64,000 bases of DNA, from positions 1,240,001-1,304,000 of the forward strand of contig NZ_CP039250.1 of the NCBI RefSeq assembly GCF_004795895.1, written 5' to 3'. The stretch comes from Sphingopyxis sp. PAMC25046 (lineage in GTDB: Bacteria; Pseudomonadota; Alphaproteobacteria; Sphingomonadales; Sphingomonadaceae). This document shows, in pieces, positions 15,307 through 25,037 of the stretch. The stretch's first letter is position 1. Every line of letters starts with the position of its first letter. The notes under the pieces are model-generated. The model searched no databases. It saw only the letters and a list, made by a program, of their open reading frames with translations, and was not told the DNA's origin. The position numbers and the translations under genes were made by a program.

Positions 15307-16889
15307 ATGAGCGAGGGGGTGGAAGAGCTGCCCGACGACGTCGAGGCACTAAAGGCGATGATCATCGCCGAACGGCTCCGCTCCGCCCGGCTCCAGCACC
15401 TTCTTGATGTCCTCAATCGCATGCACTTCGGCAAGCGGTCGGAGAAGATCGACAGCGGCCAGCTCGCGCTGGCGCTCGAAGATCGCGACGTATCGATGGC
15501 CGAAGCCGAACTGCTGGTCGAACAGGGCGAGGAAGCCACCGGCATCGCGCCGCCGCGGCGCAAGCGTGCGGCGGACGAACCCGCGCCTCGCTGCCGGCGC
15601 ATCTTCCGCGTCACGAGATCGAGATCGCGCCGGAGGCCGGCTGCTGCGCGGGCTGCGGCGGTGCGCTGCACCGGATCGGCGAGGATCGGTCCGAACGACT
15701 CGACATCATCCCCGCCCAATATCGCGTCATCGTGACGGTGCGGCCGAGGATGGTGTGCCGATCGTGCGGCGATAGCGTCGCGCAGGCGAAGGCTCCCGCG
15801 CATGTGGTGCCGGGCGGCCTGCCGAGGGAAGCGCTGCTCGCCGATATCCTCGTCAAGAAATACGCTGATCACCTTCCGCTCTACCGGCAGGCGCAGATGT
15901 TGGCGCGCCAGGGCGTGACGATCGATCGCGCGACGCTCGCGGGCTGGGTCGGCCGCGCGGCGGGCTATCTGAAGCCGATCGTCGACCGGCAGAAGGCGGA
16001 GCTTCTGAAGAGCGATCGCCTGTTCGTCGACGAGACCACCGCGATGGTGCTGGCGCCGAGCAGCGGCAAGACGAAGACGGGCTACCTGTGGGCGATGGTC
16101 CGCGACGACCGCCCGCATGGCGGGGTCGATCCACCCGCGATCGTTTACAGCTACATGCCGGGCCGGGGCGGCATGTGGGCGGCGAAGCTCCTCGGCGAGT
16201 ATCACGGCATCCTGCAGGTCGATGGCTATGAAGCCTATGGCCAGTTCGGCAAGGCGGGACGTCCCGGCGGACCCTCGGTGCTGGCCTATTGCTGGGCGCA
16301 TGTTCGCCGCGGCTTCTTCGACGCCGGCGGCAAGGGCGATGGCGCGCCGATCGCCACCGAAGCGCTGCACCGGATCGGGCTGCTCTACAACATCGAGCGC
16401 GAGATCCACGGTCGCACGCCCGAGGAGCGCCTTGCCGTCCGCTAGGCGCGGTCCAGCCCGATCGTCGACGAGCTGCATGACTGGCTCGACGCCAAGCGCC
16501 GGCGCATGTTCAGCGGCTCGCCGACCCTCAAGGCGATCAACTATGCACTGAGCCACTGGGCCGGGCTCGTCCGGTTCCTCGACGATGGCCGGATCGACAT
16601 CGACAACAACCCGGTGGAGCGGTCGATGCGGCCGATCGCACTCCAACGGAAAAATGCGTTGTTCGCGGGCCACGAACTGGGCGCCGAGAACTGGGCGGCG
16701 ATCGCGTCGCTGATCGAGACCTGCAAGCTGGGTGCGATCAACCCCGCCGCCTACCTGGCCGACGTCCTTGCCCGCATCGTCACCCGCGGCGACGGCGAGC
16801 CCATCGATGACCTGCTACCTGGGAACTGGGTCGATACAAAGGCCGCCGAAATGACGTTCGAAACGAGTGCCACCGCCAACGCCGCCTGA
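15307..16889 (+). pseudogene. tnpC: IS66 TnpC transposase, inactivated by frameshift and amber stop
   Basis: The reading starts MSEGVEELPDDVEALKAMII with a normal zinc-finger upstream region, but shifts frame at about 15590 (after KRAADEPAPR), continues with the Cys finger CCAGCGGALHRIGE and the DDE part LFVDETTAMV and VDGYEAYGQFG, then meets an in-frame TAG at 16443-16445 where related proteins read on (SPIVDELHDWLDAKRRRMF). The C-terminal part NPVERSMRPIALQRKNALFAG follows in frame to 16889. With two lesions this copy cannot make full TnpC. Confidence 0.9.
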
Positions 16890-16987
16890 GCAAAGCACGA
16901 TCGAAATTAGATACAACGAAATTAGGCGCCAGCTTCTAATCGAAGCCCGCGCCCGTCCGCCCCGCGTGGGGGAAAATTATCACTTAC

Positions 16988-17377
16988 CAGGATCCACACC
17001 ATCCTGACAGATAACGGCGTACAGTTCGTGCAGCGGGACCAAGGCGGCCCACTGGGATGGATCGGCCATATCTTCGGCCGTGTCTGCGAGCAGAACGGCA
17101 TCGAGCATCGCCTCACCAAGCCCTATCACCCATGGACCAACGGCCAGGCCGAACGGATGGTGCGCACCATCAAGGAGGCCACCGTCAAATCCTTCCATTA
17201 CACGTCGATCAATGAACTGCGCCGCCATGTCCGCGACTGGCTCGTCGCTTACAACTTCGCCAAGCAGTTGAAGGCTCTGCGCTTCAAGACAACCTACGAG
17301 GCCATCGAAGAGCTCCGGAAATCCAAGCCAGATATCTTCAATATGAAACCACTCCATCACATGCTGGGACTAAACAC
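16988..17377 (+). pseudogene. IS481 transposase, 3' fragment
   Basis: Encodes the C-terminal half of the IS481 transposase: TILTDNGVQFV (second catalytic Asp), NGQAERMVRTIKEA (Glu region) and the end LHHMLGLNT. The stop TAA at 17379-17381 uses the terminal TA of the element plus the first flanking base. The 5' portion lies 3.8 kb upstream on the other side of the nested elements. Confidence 0.88.
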
Positions 17378-17540
17378 CTAACAGTCCACGCGGACCACTC
17401 GGTGGGGGCCGGTCAGATTCGAGGGGCAGGAGCCAATGTGCCTCCCATATCGCTCGCGCGAGACGCAAGTTTCCGCAGTGCGCACGCCGGACGTATCTCA
17501 CACCCATTCCTCGCCCAAGACTGCAATTGGCGCATGAAAT

Positions 17541-17577
17541 CGGCGTCGGAGGGCCTGCTACTGGCCCTCCGACGCCG
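17541..17577 (-). terminator. Strong hairpin after TonB receptor gene
   Basis: Perfect 15-bp stem CGGCGTCGGAGGGCC (17541-17555) / GGCCCTCCGACGCCG (17563-17577), seven-base loop, 50 bp beyond the receptor stop on the left-pointing strand; ATTTC follows. It would end the receptor transcript and may also stop transcription from the IS side. Confidence 0.75.
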
Positions 17578-17627
17578 CGATTTTCATGCGGTATAATTTT
17601 TCCCGATCGATTGGGACAGCTAAAGCA

Positions 17628-20564
17628 TTAGAATTTTGCGCCGATCGCGACACCATAACGCCGCGGATCAAGCGTGTAGATATTTGTAAAATTACCGGAA
17701 GATGCATCGGTGACATAAAGTCCGGTAACTGAGTTGCTATCGAAGATATTCTGAACGAACCCCCGGACAAACCAGCGCTCGTCGGCACCATTCAACTGCA
17801 AAACTGCATTAGCCTGTACGAAAGGTTGGATGCGATTAATTCTGCCGTTGAAGATATTGCCATATTGCTTTCCGGTCATGGAAATGTCGACGCGGGGGAC
17901 GAGTGTCATACCATTCCCGACCTCTGCCGTGTACTGCACGCCCATCGAGACCTTGACATTCGGCGCTTGCGGCAATGTGTTGCCCTTGATGTTAACCTCG
18001 ACGCCAGGACTCAATACCTGGATCCCGCTGTTCGCAGGGATAGCGCTCGCGAGGACACCGCAAATGCCGAACGCGCCGCTGGAGGCGATATTGCCGTCCG
18101 AAGGAAATTCCTGCGGTGCGCGAAGGCCGAGAGCCGCATTTACGCCCGCAACGAACGCATCAGCAACGCCAGGCGCAGGTCCCGTGACAGCGCAGTGCGC
18201 ACCATTGCTGATGTCCTTGATAATCACGGCATCAGGATCCCCGCCGCCCGGATCACGCGGATTGGAGAAGAATTGATCGCCGGCGACCTTGGCATTGAGA
18301 TAGCTGAAGGACAGATTGATAAGCCAGTTCGGGTCCGGCCTGATGACAGACTCCAGTTCGACACCCCAGATATTGGCGTCAACCGTGTCATTCACGGACG
18401 TTCTTGCCACGATGCGGCTGAGCTGCAGTCCACTATATTTGTAGTAAAATGCGGTGGCATTGAGTTGTAACGCGCCGTTTGCGAAGACGTTCTTGGAGCC
18501 GATCTCGAAGGCATCGATCGTTTCAGAGCCGAAACTCTCGCTGACGGCGAAAATCGGAGAAAGCGGAGGATTGATCCCGCCGGATTTGTAACCCCTAGAA
18601 TAAGATGCATAGAGTGAATTGTCCGGCGTAACCTCGAAGGCCAGAACTGCTCGTCCGGTAATTTCGTCGAAGCTTACTTCGCGAAACTGGGCGAGCTGTT
18701 GGCCCGGCGTCCCCGGGTCGGCATCGAAAAGCCCAGACGGCCCGGTGAGGGGCGTTATCGGGGTATCGAACGGATCTCCATCATTGGCATAAGGGTTCAG
18801 GAAACTGATCAGCGTCGTACGCGCCGTCACATCCTTCTTGTCATTATTGTAACGCAGCCCCCCGGTCAACGTCAGCCGGTCGCTTAGATCGAAATAGACC
18901 TCGCCGAAAATGCCATAGCTCTCTAGATTCGATTCCAGCGAGTTGTTCCGATACATCGACGTCGCGAAATAGGATGGCGGAAGGCCGCCCGACAAGGAGC
19001 CGAATGAACCCAATACGGCACTGGCGTAATCGAGCGCAAACGAGTTCACATAATAGCTATTGTCGGTGGTTTTCGATTTCGCGTAAATTCCGCCCAACAG
19101 GAAATTGAACGGCCCGTCGAAGTCACTCGTGAGGATGAGCTCTCCGCTCCACGATTCGCGTTGTTCCGAAGATCGATCGAAAGAAAGCGGCGTTTCGGAA
19201 CACAGCGAGTTCCCTTCGAAAGCGCCTCTGCTTCCATCATCATTATCCGACGTGCACAGCACGCCCTGCGGACCGTCCGGGATTAGAGCGCCGGCAATCG
19301 GCGAAAAATAGGCCGAAGAGCCGGGAATGAAGGCTGGCGCCGGCGGAGCAAGACCTGTCGGTAATCCGTTAGCCGCAAAAAAGTCCAACGTATTGAGCGC
19401 CGGGGCGAAACCGGCACGGCTTTGAATTCCAAGAAAATAGTCCTGCCTGGAATCGACTTCAGTATCCTGATAAATGCCGGTGGCCGTCAGGGTCATCGCG
19501 CCGAATTTTTGCTCAAGGCGCGCCTGCACCTGTAGCTCTTCGGCAAAATAGAAAGGGGTATAGGCCGTGTTGACGACACGCACATCGCCAGGCTCCTGAA
19601 ACCCGGAAAACCCATCAGGGCCATAAAGGCTGCCGAGGCCGAGCACGGCGGGAATGCCCTGAATGGCGAAGAACTCGGATGAACTGAGCGTCGCACCGAC
19701 CGTTGAATTTGCGTTCGTGGTATCGAAATCACGTCGATTGTTCAGGCATCCGAGCACGCCCAATGGATCGCGTTGGCACGTTTGTTTCTGGTTTCTGAGG
19801 CGCGTGTCCTTTTCCCGGAAATAATAGCCCATGAGATCGATCGTCGTATCAGGACCGGGTTCGAAACGAAGGGAGCCTCGCAACGCATAGAGGTCCCGAG
19901 CGTCGATGTCCGATCCATCATAGAGATTCGTCGTATAACCGTCGCGGTTCACATATATGCCCGCCAGCCTCACGCCGATCATATCCCCGATCGGGACGTT
20001 GACCATGCCACGCGCTTCGATGCTGTTGAAATTGCCATACTCGAATTGCGCTTCAGCCTCGAAACGGGAGAGTTTGGGTTTCGCGGTCACAACATTCACG
20101 ACCCCGGAGGTCGCATTCCGGCCGAACAGGGTGCCTTGAGGTCCGCGAAGGACTTCAATCCTTTCCAGATCGAAATATTCGGTCTCGAACAGGCGTGTTC
20201 CGAACAAGGGGGATCCATTGACATGGATTGCGGTCGCAGCATCGCAGGTGACGCCGACGCACAGGTCGCCAACGCCGCGAATAGTGAATGAAGCTGAGGT
20301 GAAATTGCCTTTCGAGAAAGATACATTGGGCAGCGTCAGCTGTAGATCCGAGGCATTTTCGATCTGCTGGCTTTCAAGCGCCTCAGCGCTGAATGCGCTG
20401 ACAGCGATCGGTACGTCTTGCAAGCTTTGCGCCTGACGTTGCGCTGTCACGACGATGACATTGTCACCGCCATCTGGCTCTTCGGCTATGACTTCCTGAG
20501 CATTTGAGACCTGTGGCAACGCCATCACGACGGCGCTTGCCAACCAATAGGCTTTCTTATTCAT
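17628..20564 (-). CDS. TonB-dependent outer-membrane receptor
   Basis: A 978-residue receptor of the sphingomonad type. It has a Sec signal (MNKKAYWLASAVVMALPQVSNAQ), a TonB box NVIVVTAQR at about residues 35-43, a plug domain (DVPIAVSAFSAEAL, LERIEVLRGPQGTLFGRNATSG) and a long beta-barrel ending YGVAIGAKF with terminal Phe. It would import a large or scarce substrate using TonB energy; the substrate cannot be read from sequence. The ATG at 20564 follows AGGGAGAGATAGGGTG. It stands alone between a terminator and a hairpin leader, with no obvious partner gene. Confidence 0.93.
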   Translation of the reverse strand: MNKKAYWLASAVVMALPQVSNAQEVIAEEPDGGDNVIVVTAQRQAQSLQDVPIAVSAFSAEALESQQIENASDLQLTLPNVSFSKGNFTSASFTIRGVGDLCVGVTCDAATAIHVNGSPLFGTRLFETEYFDLERIEVLRGPQGTLFGRNATSGVVNVVTAKPKLSRFEAEAQFEYGNFNSIEARGMVNVPIGDMIGVRLAGIYVNRDGYTTNLYDGSDIDARDLYALRGSLRFEPGPDTTIDLMGYYFREKDTRLRNQKQTCQRDPLGVLGCLNNRRDFDTTNANSTVGATLSSSEFFAIQGIPAVLGLGSLYGPDGFSGFQEPGDVRVVNTAYTPFYFAEELQVQARLEQKFGAMTLTATGIYQDTEVDSRQDYFLGIQSRAGFAPALNTLDFFAANGLPTGLAPPAPAFIPGSSAYFSPIAGALIPDGPQGVLCTSDNDDGSRGAFEGNSLCSETPLSFDRSSEQRESWSGELILTSDFDGPFNFLLGGIYAKSKTTDNSYYVNSFALDYASAVLGSFGSLSGGLPPSYFATSMYRNNSLESNLESYGIFGEVYFDLSDRLTLTGGLRYNNDKKDVTARTTLISFLNPYANDGDPFDTPITPLTGPSGLFDADPGTPGQQLAQFREVSFDEITGRAVLAFEVTPDNSLYASYSRGYKSGGINPPLSPIFAVSESFGSETIDAFEIGSKNVFANGALQLNATAFYYKYSGLQLSRIVARTSVNDTVDANIWGVELESVIRPDPNWLINLSFSYLNAKVAGDQFFSNPRDPGGGDPDAVIIKDISNGAHCAVTGPAPGVADAFVAGVNAALGLRAPQEFPSDGNIASSGAFGICGVLASAIPANSGIQVLSPGVEVNIKGNTLPQAPNVKVSMGVQYTAEVGNGMTLVPRVDISMTGKQYGNIFNGRINRIQPFVQANAVLQLNGADERWFVRGFVQNIFDSNSVTGLYVTDASSGNFTNIYTLDPRRYGVAIGAKF

Positions 20565-21251
20565 CACCCTATCTCTCCCTGTCTCGATTTTTTCGTTTCT
20601 TGCGCGAACCCGTCCTTGTCCCCGATTGTCGATGTTCAAAAATGGGGCAGCTCGCCGAGCTGCCCCGAGTTTGAGGAGTGGCCAGAAGGAGATTTCCGGA
20701 GAGGAAAAGATTCTCGCCGCTCGGCTGGAAGATGAGCAGTTTTTCGGCATTTGGTAAAGAACTTTATTATGGCACTTTATTATTTTGCTCGGGGCGGTGG
20801 GAGGTGTGCCATCTCAGATCCGAAGATATCAGTTTATACATCCGATGCTTGCTGTCAGCGCTTCAGCCTTGGCGCGGTCGAGCGCGCGCCGACGACTTTT
20901 GGATGCGGCTGCGGTACGGCATGCCCGATCCGGAGCGCATGACCCGCGTGGTCGAAAGTTGGATAGCAGTGCAAAAGGCCGGGCTCTGATCCCGGCTGGT
21001 GGAAACCAGGGGGTCAGGTCAGTTCACCTATTCCTTCCCGTTCATTTTAGAGTCATCAAGATCGTATTAACCACGTCACGGTCCCTGCCGGGCAGGGCTT
21101 TCACGTGGGGGCATCCATGACCAGAACCAAACCATCCCTTAAGTCAGCTATCCTGTTGGCCAAATAGGATCAAGGCGACCGGCGCACCAATTTACCTCGT
21201 GACTGAGCCATGTGCGCGCGAAAACCGTCACCACTTCGATGGGGATTCGAC
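20565..21251. other. Long intergenic region between TonB receptor and secreted protein gene
   Basis: This 687-bp stretch holds the divergent promoters of both flanking genes and the hairpin at 20644-20666. A right-pointing frame near 20850-20989 reads ADDFWMRLRYGMPDPERM, which looks protein-like but has no credible start and may be a decayed gene end. I see no RNA gene. Confidence 0.45.
20644..20666 (-). terminator. Hairpin with T-run in the leader of the TonB receptor gene
   Basis: GGGGCAGCTCG (20644-20654) / CGAGCTGCCCC (20656-20666), followed on the left-pointing strand by ATTTTTG. This is terminator-like and sits 80 bp before the receptor start. It could end an upstream transcript or act as an attenuator of the receptor. 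Confidence 0.5.
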
Positions 21252-22574
21252 ATGACATTGCCATTTCACATGCCGTCCACAATCCGCCTTTCGGGTGTAG
21301 GTCTTGCCGCTTGTGCGATTGCCACGATTGCTGCCGCAAGTGCGCAGGCGCTACCACTATCCAGCTTCAAGGATCAGGGCGTCGACCATATCTTTGGCAG
21401 CTACGCCCCGCGCGGCGACTGCTCAAAGGAACCGCGCGTAACCATCGATGAAAAGGGCATGACGTTCCGCGCCAATGGTCGGGAAATAAAGCCCCCTCGG
21501 GTGGAATATGCTCTCACCTTCATGGGCCAGAGCTATGACGGCATCATGGCAGTATTTTTTCCCTTTCCAGTTAGCAGCAATGATTTTGGTCGGGTTCTCA
21601 TGTATGTGAACGACGACGAGAAGCGCGGTGTCATCCGCTTTGAATCCGATCTGCCGCGCGGCCAACGCCCGGCTTCTTTCCATGCGGCCTTCACGGGTGG
21701 CGGCCCGTTCACGCTCTGCCAGGGCAGCGCTCTTGCTGGCACGCCACTGCCGCCACGGCCTGAGCCGGCGGTGGCCGTGCAAGGCATTCCAGCGGAATGG
21801 ACCAATCTCGCCAGCCTCGTCGGCAAATATCCGGGAAGCTACGCCAAGGACAATATCGACCTGTTCGATAAGGGTACCTTGGCTGCGGCATTGAAGGCCC
21901 GGATGGGGCCGAAGATGGCTGCGCTGCGGACCAATCTCTCAGCCGTCTCGCCATTGCAGCGGGCTGGGAACTATTACTATCTTTCCGGCAATGCGCAGCA
22001 TCAGGGCGGTGTGGAGCAGGCCTATATAATAATAGACCCGGCGCGCCGTGCGGTGCAGGTGGGCCTTTGGGAGCGCGGCAAGCTAACAGTTTATCCGTCT
22101 GCTTCGGGCGTTAGGCTGCCGATTGCGCCGGAAATCAAGACGCTGTTGGACAAAAGCCCGCCCGAAACGGCAGTGCCGCTTCCCGGTACACCCTGGGAAG
22201 TTGTACCGGTGCAAGGTCGCGCGCCCATGGCTTATGTGAGCGCCGCGGCATCGCCCAACATCGAAGCCCTCAGTCTCTATTGTGAAGGCGGAAAGCCCTA
22301 CATGGCGATGCTGCTCAACAAGCCCTCCGCCGACAATGCGATGACGATGACGTGGAACTTCTCCGGTCGGCTCGTTAGCATATCCGTTCAGCGCGCCAAT
22401 GCGAACGGCACTCAATGGATCGGCGGCGTGACGGGTACGCAACTTGTTCCCCTGCTCATGCAGCAAAGCGGGACGGTGATGCTACGTATCAACGGGCGGC
22501 TGGAAGGCGAAGCCTCGCTCAGCAATTCAATTGCAGTGCTGCGCGATACCCTGCGGGGATGCGTGCGGCTCTGA
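21252..22574 (+). CDS. Secreted protein of unknown function
   Basis: The 440-residue product has a signal peptide (STIRLSGVGLAACAIATIAAASAQA) and a mature part with few recognisable landmarks: VDHIFGSYAPRGDCSKEPRV near the start, an Ala/Pro-rich linker LAGTPLPPRPEPAVAVQG around residue 170-190, and paired cysteines (CSKE, TLCQG, LYCEGG, RGCVRL). It is probably periplasmic or extracellular. I do not recognise the family. The ATG at 21252 has GGGGATT upstream; a later in-frame ATG six codons on is also possible. No operon partner is seen. Confidence 0.75.
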   Translation: MTLPFHMPSTIRLSGVGLAACAIATIAAASAQALPLSSFKDQGVDHIFGSYAPRGDCSKEPRVTIDEKGMTFRANGREIKPPRVEYALTFMGQSYDGIMAVFFPFPVSSNDFGRVLMYVNDDEKRGVIRFESDLPRGQRPASFHAAFTGGGPFTLCQGSALAGTPLPPRPEPAVAVQGIPAEWTNLASLVGKYPGSYAKDNIDLFDKGTLAAALKARMGPKMAALRTNLSAVSPLQRAGNYYYLSGNAQHQGGVEQAYIIIDPARRAVQVGLWERGKLTVYPSASGVRLPIAPEIKTLLDKSPPETAVPLPGTPWEVVPVQGRAPMAYVSAAASPNIEALSLYCEGGKPYMAMLLNKPSADNAMTMTWNFSGRLVSISVQRANANGTQWIGGVTGTQLVPLLMQQSGTVMLRINGRLEGEASLSNSIAVLRDTLRGCVRL

Positions 22575-22875
22575 CCTGTGAGAACGGCGCCGCCTCCATT
22601 TCAGGTGCTCTGCCACCTGAATTCTGGACCAGTTGCGGTTAGAGTTTTCCGCCGTAGATATCATTGGCTGGGCGAGCAGTTAGAGCGGGATGACATTTGG
22701 CTGATTCAAAGGGGATTCTTTTTTGGGCGGTTTTCTGATTCATATGTGGACGCCCCCTATGGCAAGGGCTTTGTGGTCGCGATGGCTTTGATCGGTTGCT
22801 TTCATATGTCCGGCCTGTTTGTGCGGCGTTTTGAGTGCCGCTGGCCTTGATGGAAATCCGCCGGTGAGGTCCCTA
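22575..22875. other. Intergenic region before IS5 copy 1
   Basis: About 300 bp with no gene I can support. Short frames on both strands lack starts and motifs. It contains an imperfect repeat of CAGGTGCTCTGCCACCTGAATT character at about 22600-22622 that could be the end signal of the secreted-protein gene. Confidence 0.4.
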
Positions 22876-23654
22876 GGCCGCGTTGACAAAAGACTTCAGC
22901 CATAGCCGCGTGGCGGCGAGGTTTAGGAAGCTCTCGAACGAGAGAAGGGTTTTGTCATATCGAGTGGCGATGCGTCGTTGCTGTTTGAGCTTTCCGAACA
23001 TGCGCTCGACGCGGTTGCGGTCCTTGTAACGGCGATAGTCGGGATGCTCTGGCACCTTGCGGTTCGAGCGGGGCGGGATGATCGGCAGGATGCCCCGGGT
23101 CAGCAGGCTTTCCCGGAAGCGATCACCATCATAGCCCTTGTCCGCGAGCAGCGCCTTGGGTGTGGCGACGGGGATCGCCATCAGCGGTTCGGCAGCGGTG
23201 TAATCAGAAGCCTCGCCGCCGGTCAGGATGAAGCCGACAGGCAGTCCTTGATTGTCGCAGCGGGCGTGGATTTTGCTCGTAAAGCCGCCGCGTGATCGAC
23301 CAAGAGCGTTCGCACAAGCCCCCCTTTTCCGCCCGCTGCCGAAACATGGCCGCGAACGCTGGTGCTGTCGATCATATGTTGCCAGTCGTCGGTCAGACCC
23401 AGATCGACCAGCGTTTGCAGCAGGGCATCCCAGACACCCTGTTCGGCCCAGCGCCGGAAGCGGACATAGACCGAGTTCCACTTGCCGTAGCGCTCGTGCA
23501 TGTCGCGCCAAGGGCAGCCGACCCGCAGCACGTGAAGCATGCCGTTGAGAAAGCGACGATTATCGCCCGACGGCCGCGCCCAGCGACCACGTTCAGGCGG
23601 CAGCAGCGGCCCAATCAGGTCCCACTCCGCATCCGACAAATCCCCGCGACCCAT
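22873..23654 (-). CDS. IS5-family transposase (two frames joined by -1 frameshift)
   Basis: First frame from 23654 reads MGRGDLSDAEWDLIGPLLPP, GCPWRDMHERYGKWNSVY and WQHMIDSTSVRGHVSAAGGKGG. At the slip sequence GGAAAAGGGGGG (near 23320) a -1 shift continues as GRSRGGFTSKIHA, LADKGYDGDRFRE and RNRVERMFGKLKQQRR, giving the DDE triad D..D..E. Such fusion by frameshift is usual in this IS5 subgroup. The stop TAG lies at 22875-22873, outside the element: the flanking TA plus the next base supply it. Confidence 0.9.
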
Positions 23655-23724
23655 GACTGATCCTCAAAAAGCAGTCTTGAATCAGAAGGAGGAGGATTTG
23701 GGAATCCCTTTTGTCAACACGGCC
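22876..23724 (-). mobile_element. IS5-family element, copy 1
   Basis: An 849-bp element with near-perfect inverted ends (GGCCGCGTTGACAAAAG / CTTTTGTCAACACGGCC) and TA on both sides. It is identical in all translated frames to the copy at 36012-36860. It codes for one transposase made from two frames by slippage. It cut the 5' end of the gene that follows at 23.7 kb. Confidence 0.93.
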
Positions 23725-23727
23725 TAG

Positions 23728-24079
23728 TACAAATCCATACTTGCGCTCGTTGCTACAGGAAATGGCGGTTGGCAATACGCGAGAGTGGTTGGAAGATGTT
23801 CGTGCCAAGGGTGGGCTTCACGATTGGGTGAATATCGATCATCTGACCCGCCACATGGCAAACATGGAATATGGCCTAATACTTGAATGGGCGACGAGCA
23901 GCGTGAAAGATTCGGATTACCTTTTTCACTTCGTCGAGATTATTCTCTTCAGTGCGTTGGCGGCAACGCGAGGAGAAGTCAGAGAAACAGCAAATTCCAT
24001 TCTTACAAAAATGGTAGCTACAGGCGAGCTACCTAAGTTCGAGAACCCAATTATTCGCCCGATTGACGTGCCAAAGTAG
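23728..24079 (+). pseudogene. 5'-truncated gene of unknown function behind IS5 copy 1
   Basis: An open frame of about 117 codons reads NPYLRSLLQEMAVGNTREWLEDVRAKGG...NMEYGLILEWATSSVKDSDYLF and ends IIRPIDVPK. It is open back into the IS end, where only a TTG at 23711 could start it, so the natural start was probably lost when the IS inserted. Composition is soluble and helical and clearly more A+T-rich than the IS. I do not recognise the family. Confidence 0.55.
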
Positions 24080-24098
24080 ACTGCAATGGCGTGCCCTA

Positions 24099-24939
24099 GG
24101 GTCAGGACCCATTGATTTGCGGTGATGGCTGTGATTCAGGCGGCTGCGAAGGAGCCTGAATTTGAGCGATTTATTCTGGCTGACGGACGAGCAGATGGCT
24201 CGGCTTCAGCCCTATTTTCCCAAGAGCCATGGCCGCGAGCGCGTTGATGATCGGCGCGTTTTGAGCGGGATCATCTTCGTCAACCGCAATGGGCTGAGGT
24301 GGCGCGATGCGCCGAGGGAATACGGCCCGGCGAAGACGCTCTACAATCGCTGGAAGCGGTGGAGCGACAAAGGCATCTTCATCCGCATGATGGAAGGCCT
24401 GGCGACACCTCAGGCTCCCGAGCGCAAGACGATCATGATCGACGCGACCTATCTTAAAGCGCACCGCACGGCGTCGAGCCTGCGGGTAAAAAAGGGGGTC
24501 CAGGACGCCTGATCGGCCGGACGAAAGGCGGCATGAACACCAAGCTTCATGCCGTGAGTGATGCGAATGGTCGTCCAATCAGCTTCTTCCTGACCGCCGG
24601 ACCGGTCAGCGACTACACTGGCGCGGCCGCTTTGCTCGACAGTCTGCCCAACGCGCAATGGATGCTGGCCGACCGAGGCTATGATGCCGACTGGTTCCGC
24701 GACGCCCTGCAGGAGAAGGGTATCACGCCCTGCATCCCGGGCTGAAAAATCCGGAACACGACCGTAAAGTACGACAAACGCCGCTACAAACGCCGTAACC
24801 GCATCGAGATCATGTTCGGCCGCCTCAAAGACTGGAGGCGGGTCGCAACACGCTACGATCGCTGCCCGAAGGCCTTCTTCTCCGCCGTCGCACTCGCCGC
24901 AACCGTCATCTTCTGGCTCTGATCAATGAGTCCTGACCC
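24099..24939 (+). mobile_element. Second IS5-type element (inactive)
   Basis: An 841-bp element with inverted ends GGGTCAGGACCCATTGAT / ATCAATGAGTCCTGACCC and TA on both sides (24097-24098 and 24940-24941). It is a different IS5-family member from the 849-bp copies and its transposase carries an internal stop. Confidence 0.88.
24162..24922 (+). pseudogene. IS5-family transposase with internal stop codon
   Basis: Frame 1 from a TTG at 24162 reads SDLFWLTDEQMARLQPYFPK, GLRWRDAPREYGPAKTLYNR and TIMIDATYLKAHRTASS. A -1 slip at AAAAAAGGGGG (about 24490) continues as GRTKGGMNTKLHAVSD and MLADRGYDADWFRDAL. An in-frame TGA at 24743-24745 interrupts the reading; the C-terminal catalytic Glu part RRNRIEIMFGRLKDWRR lies beyond it. 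The element therefore seems unable to make full transposase. Confidence 0.87.
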
Positions 24940-25037
24940 TAGACTATGCGACAAGAAATACTGGGATAAAACAAGCCATTCCCCCAGTTACCCGGCTACG
25001 GATCGTAAGAGTTTGCCCCCGCTTGCTTGCTTCTATC

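Larger units (their letters stand above)
14399..16987 (+). mobile_element. IS66-family element 1 (inserted in IS481 copy 1; tnpC broken)
   Basis: About 2589 bp with ends GTAAGCGCTAATTTACCCCCAC (left) and the matching GTGGGGGAAAATTATCACTTAC (right) and an 8-bp target duplication CAGGATCC, as expected for IS66. Its first base is shared with the CCG duplication made when the IS3 element landed on its tip. It carries tnpA and tnpB intact and a doubly broken tnpC. Confidence 0.9.
12808..17377 (+). mobile_element. IS481-family element, copy 1: 5'-truncated and interrupted by IS66 and IS3
   Basis: Two blocks (12808-13146 and 16988-17377) join into one right-pointing IS481 transposase reading RLPLDDVFIALKDVIPH...VPYRI then HTILTDNGVQFVQRDQGG...HHMLGLNT. 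They are separated by an IS66-family element, flanked by direct repeats CAGGATCC (13139-13146 and 16988-16995), which carries an IS3 element on its left tip. The right terminus GGGACTAAACACC matches the second copy near 40 kb. The left third is missing; the break lies in GGTGCAGGC, where IS3 debris begins. Confidence 0.85.
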
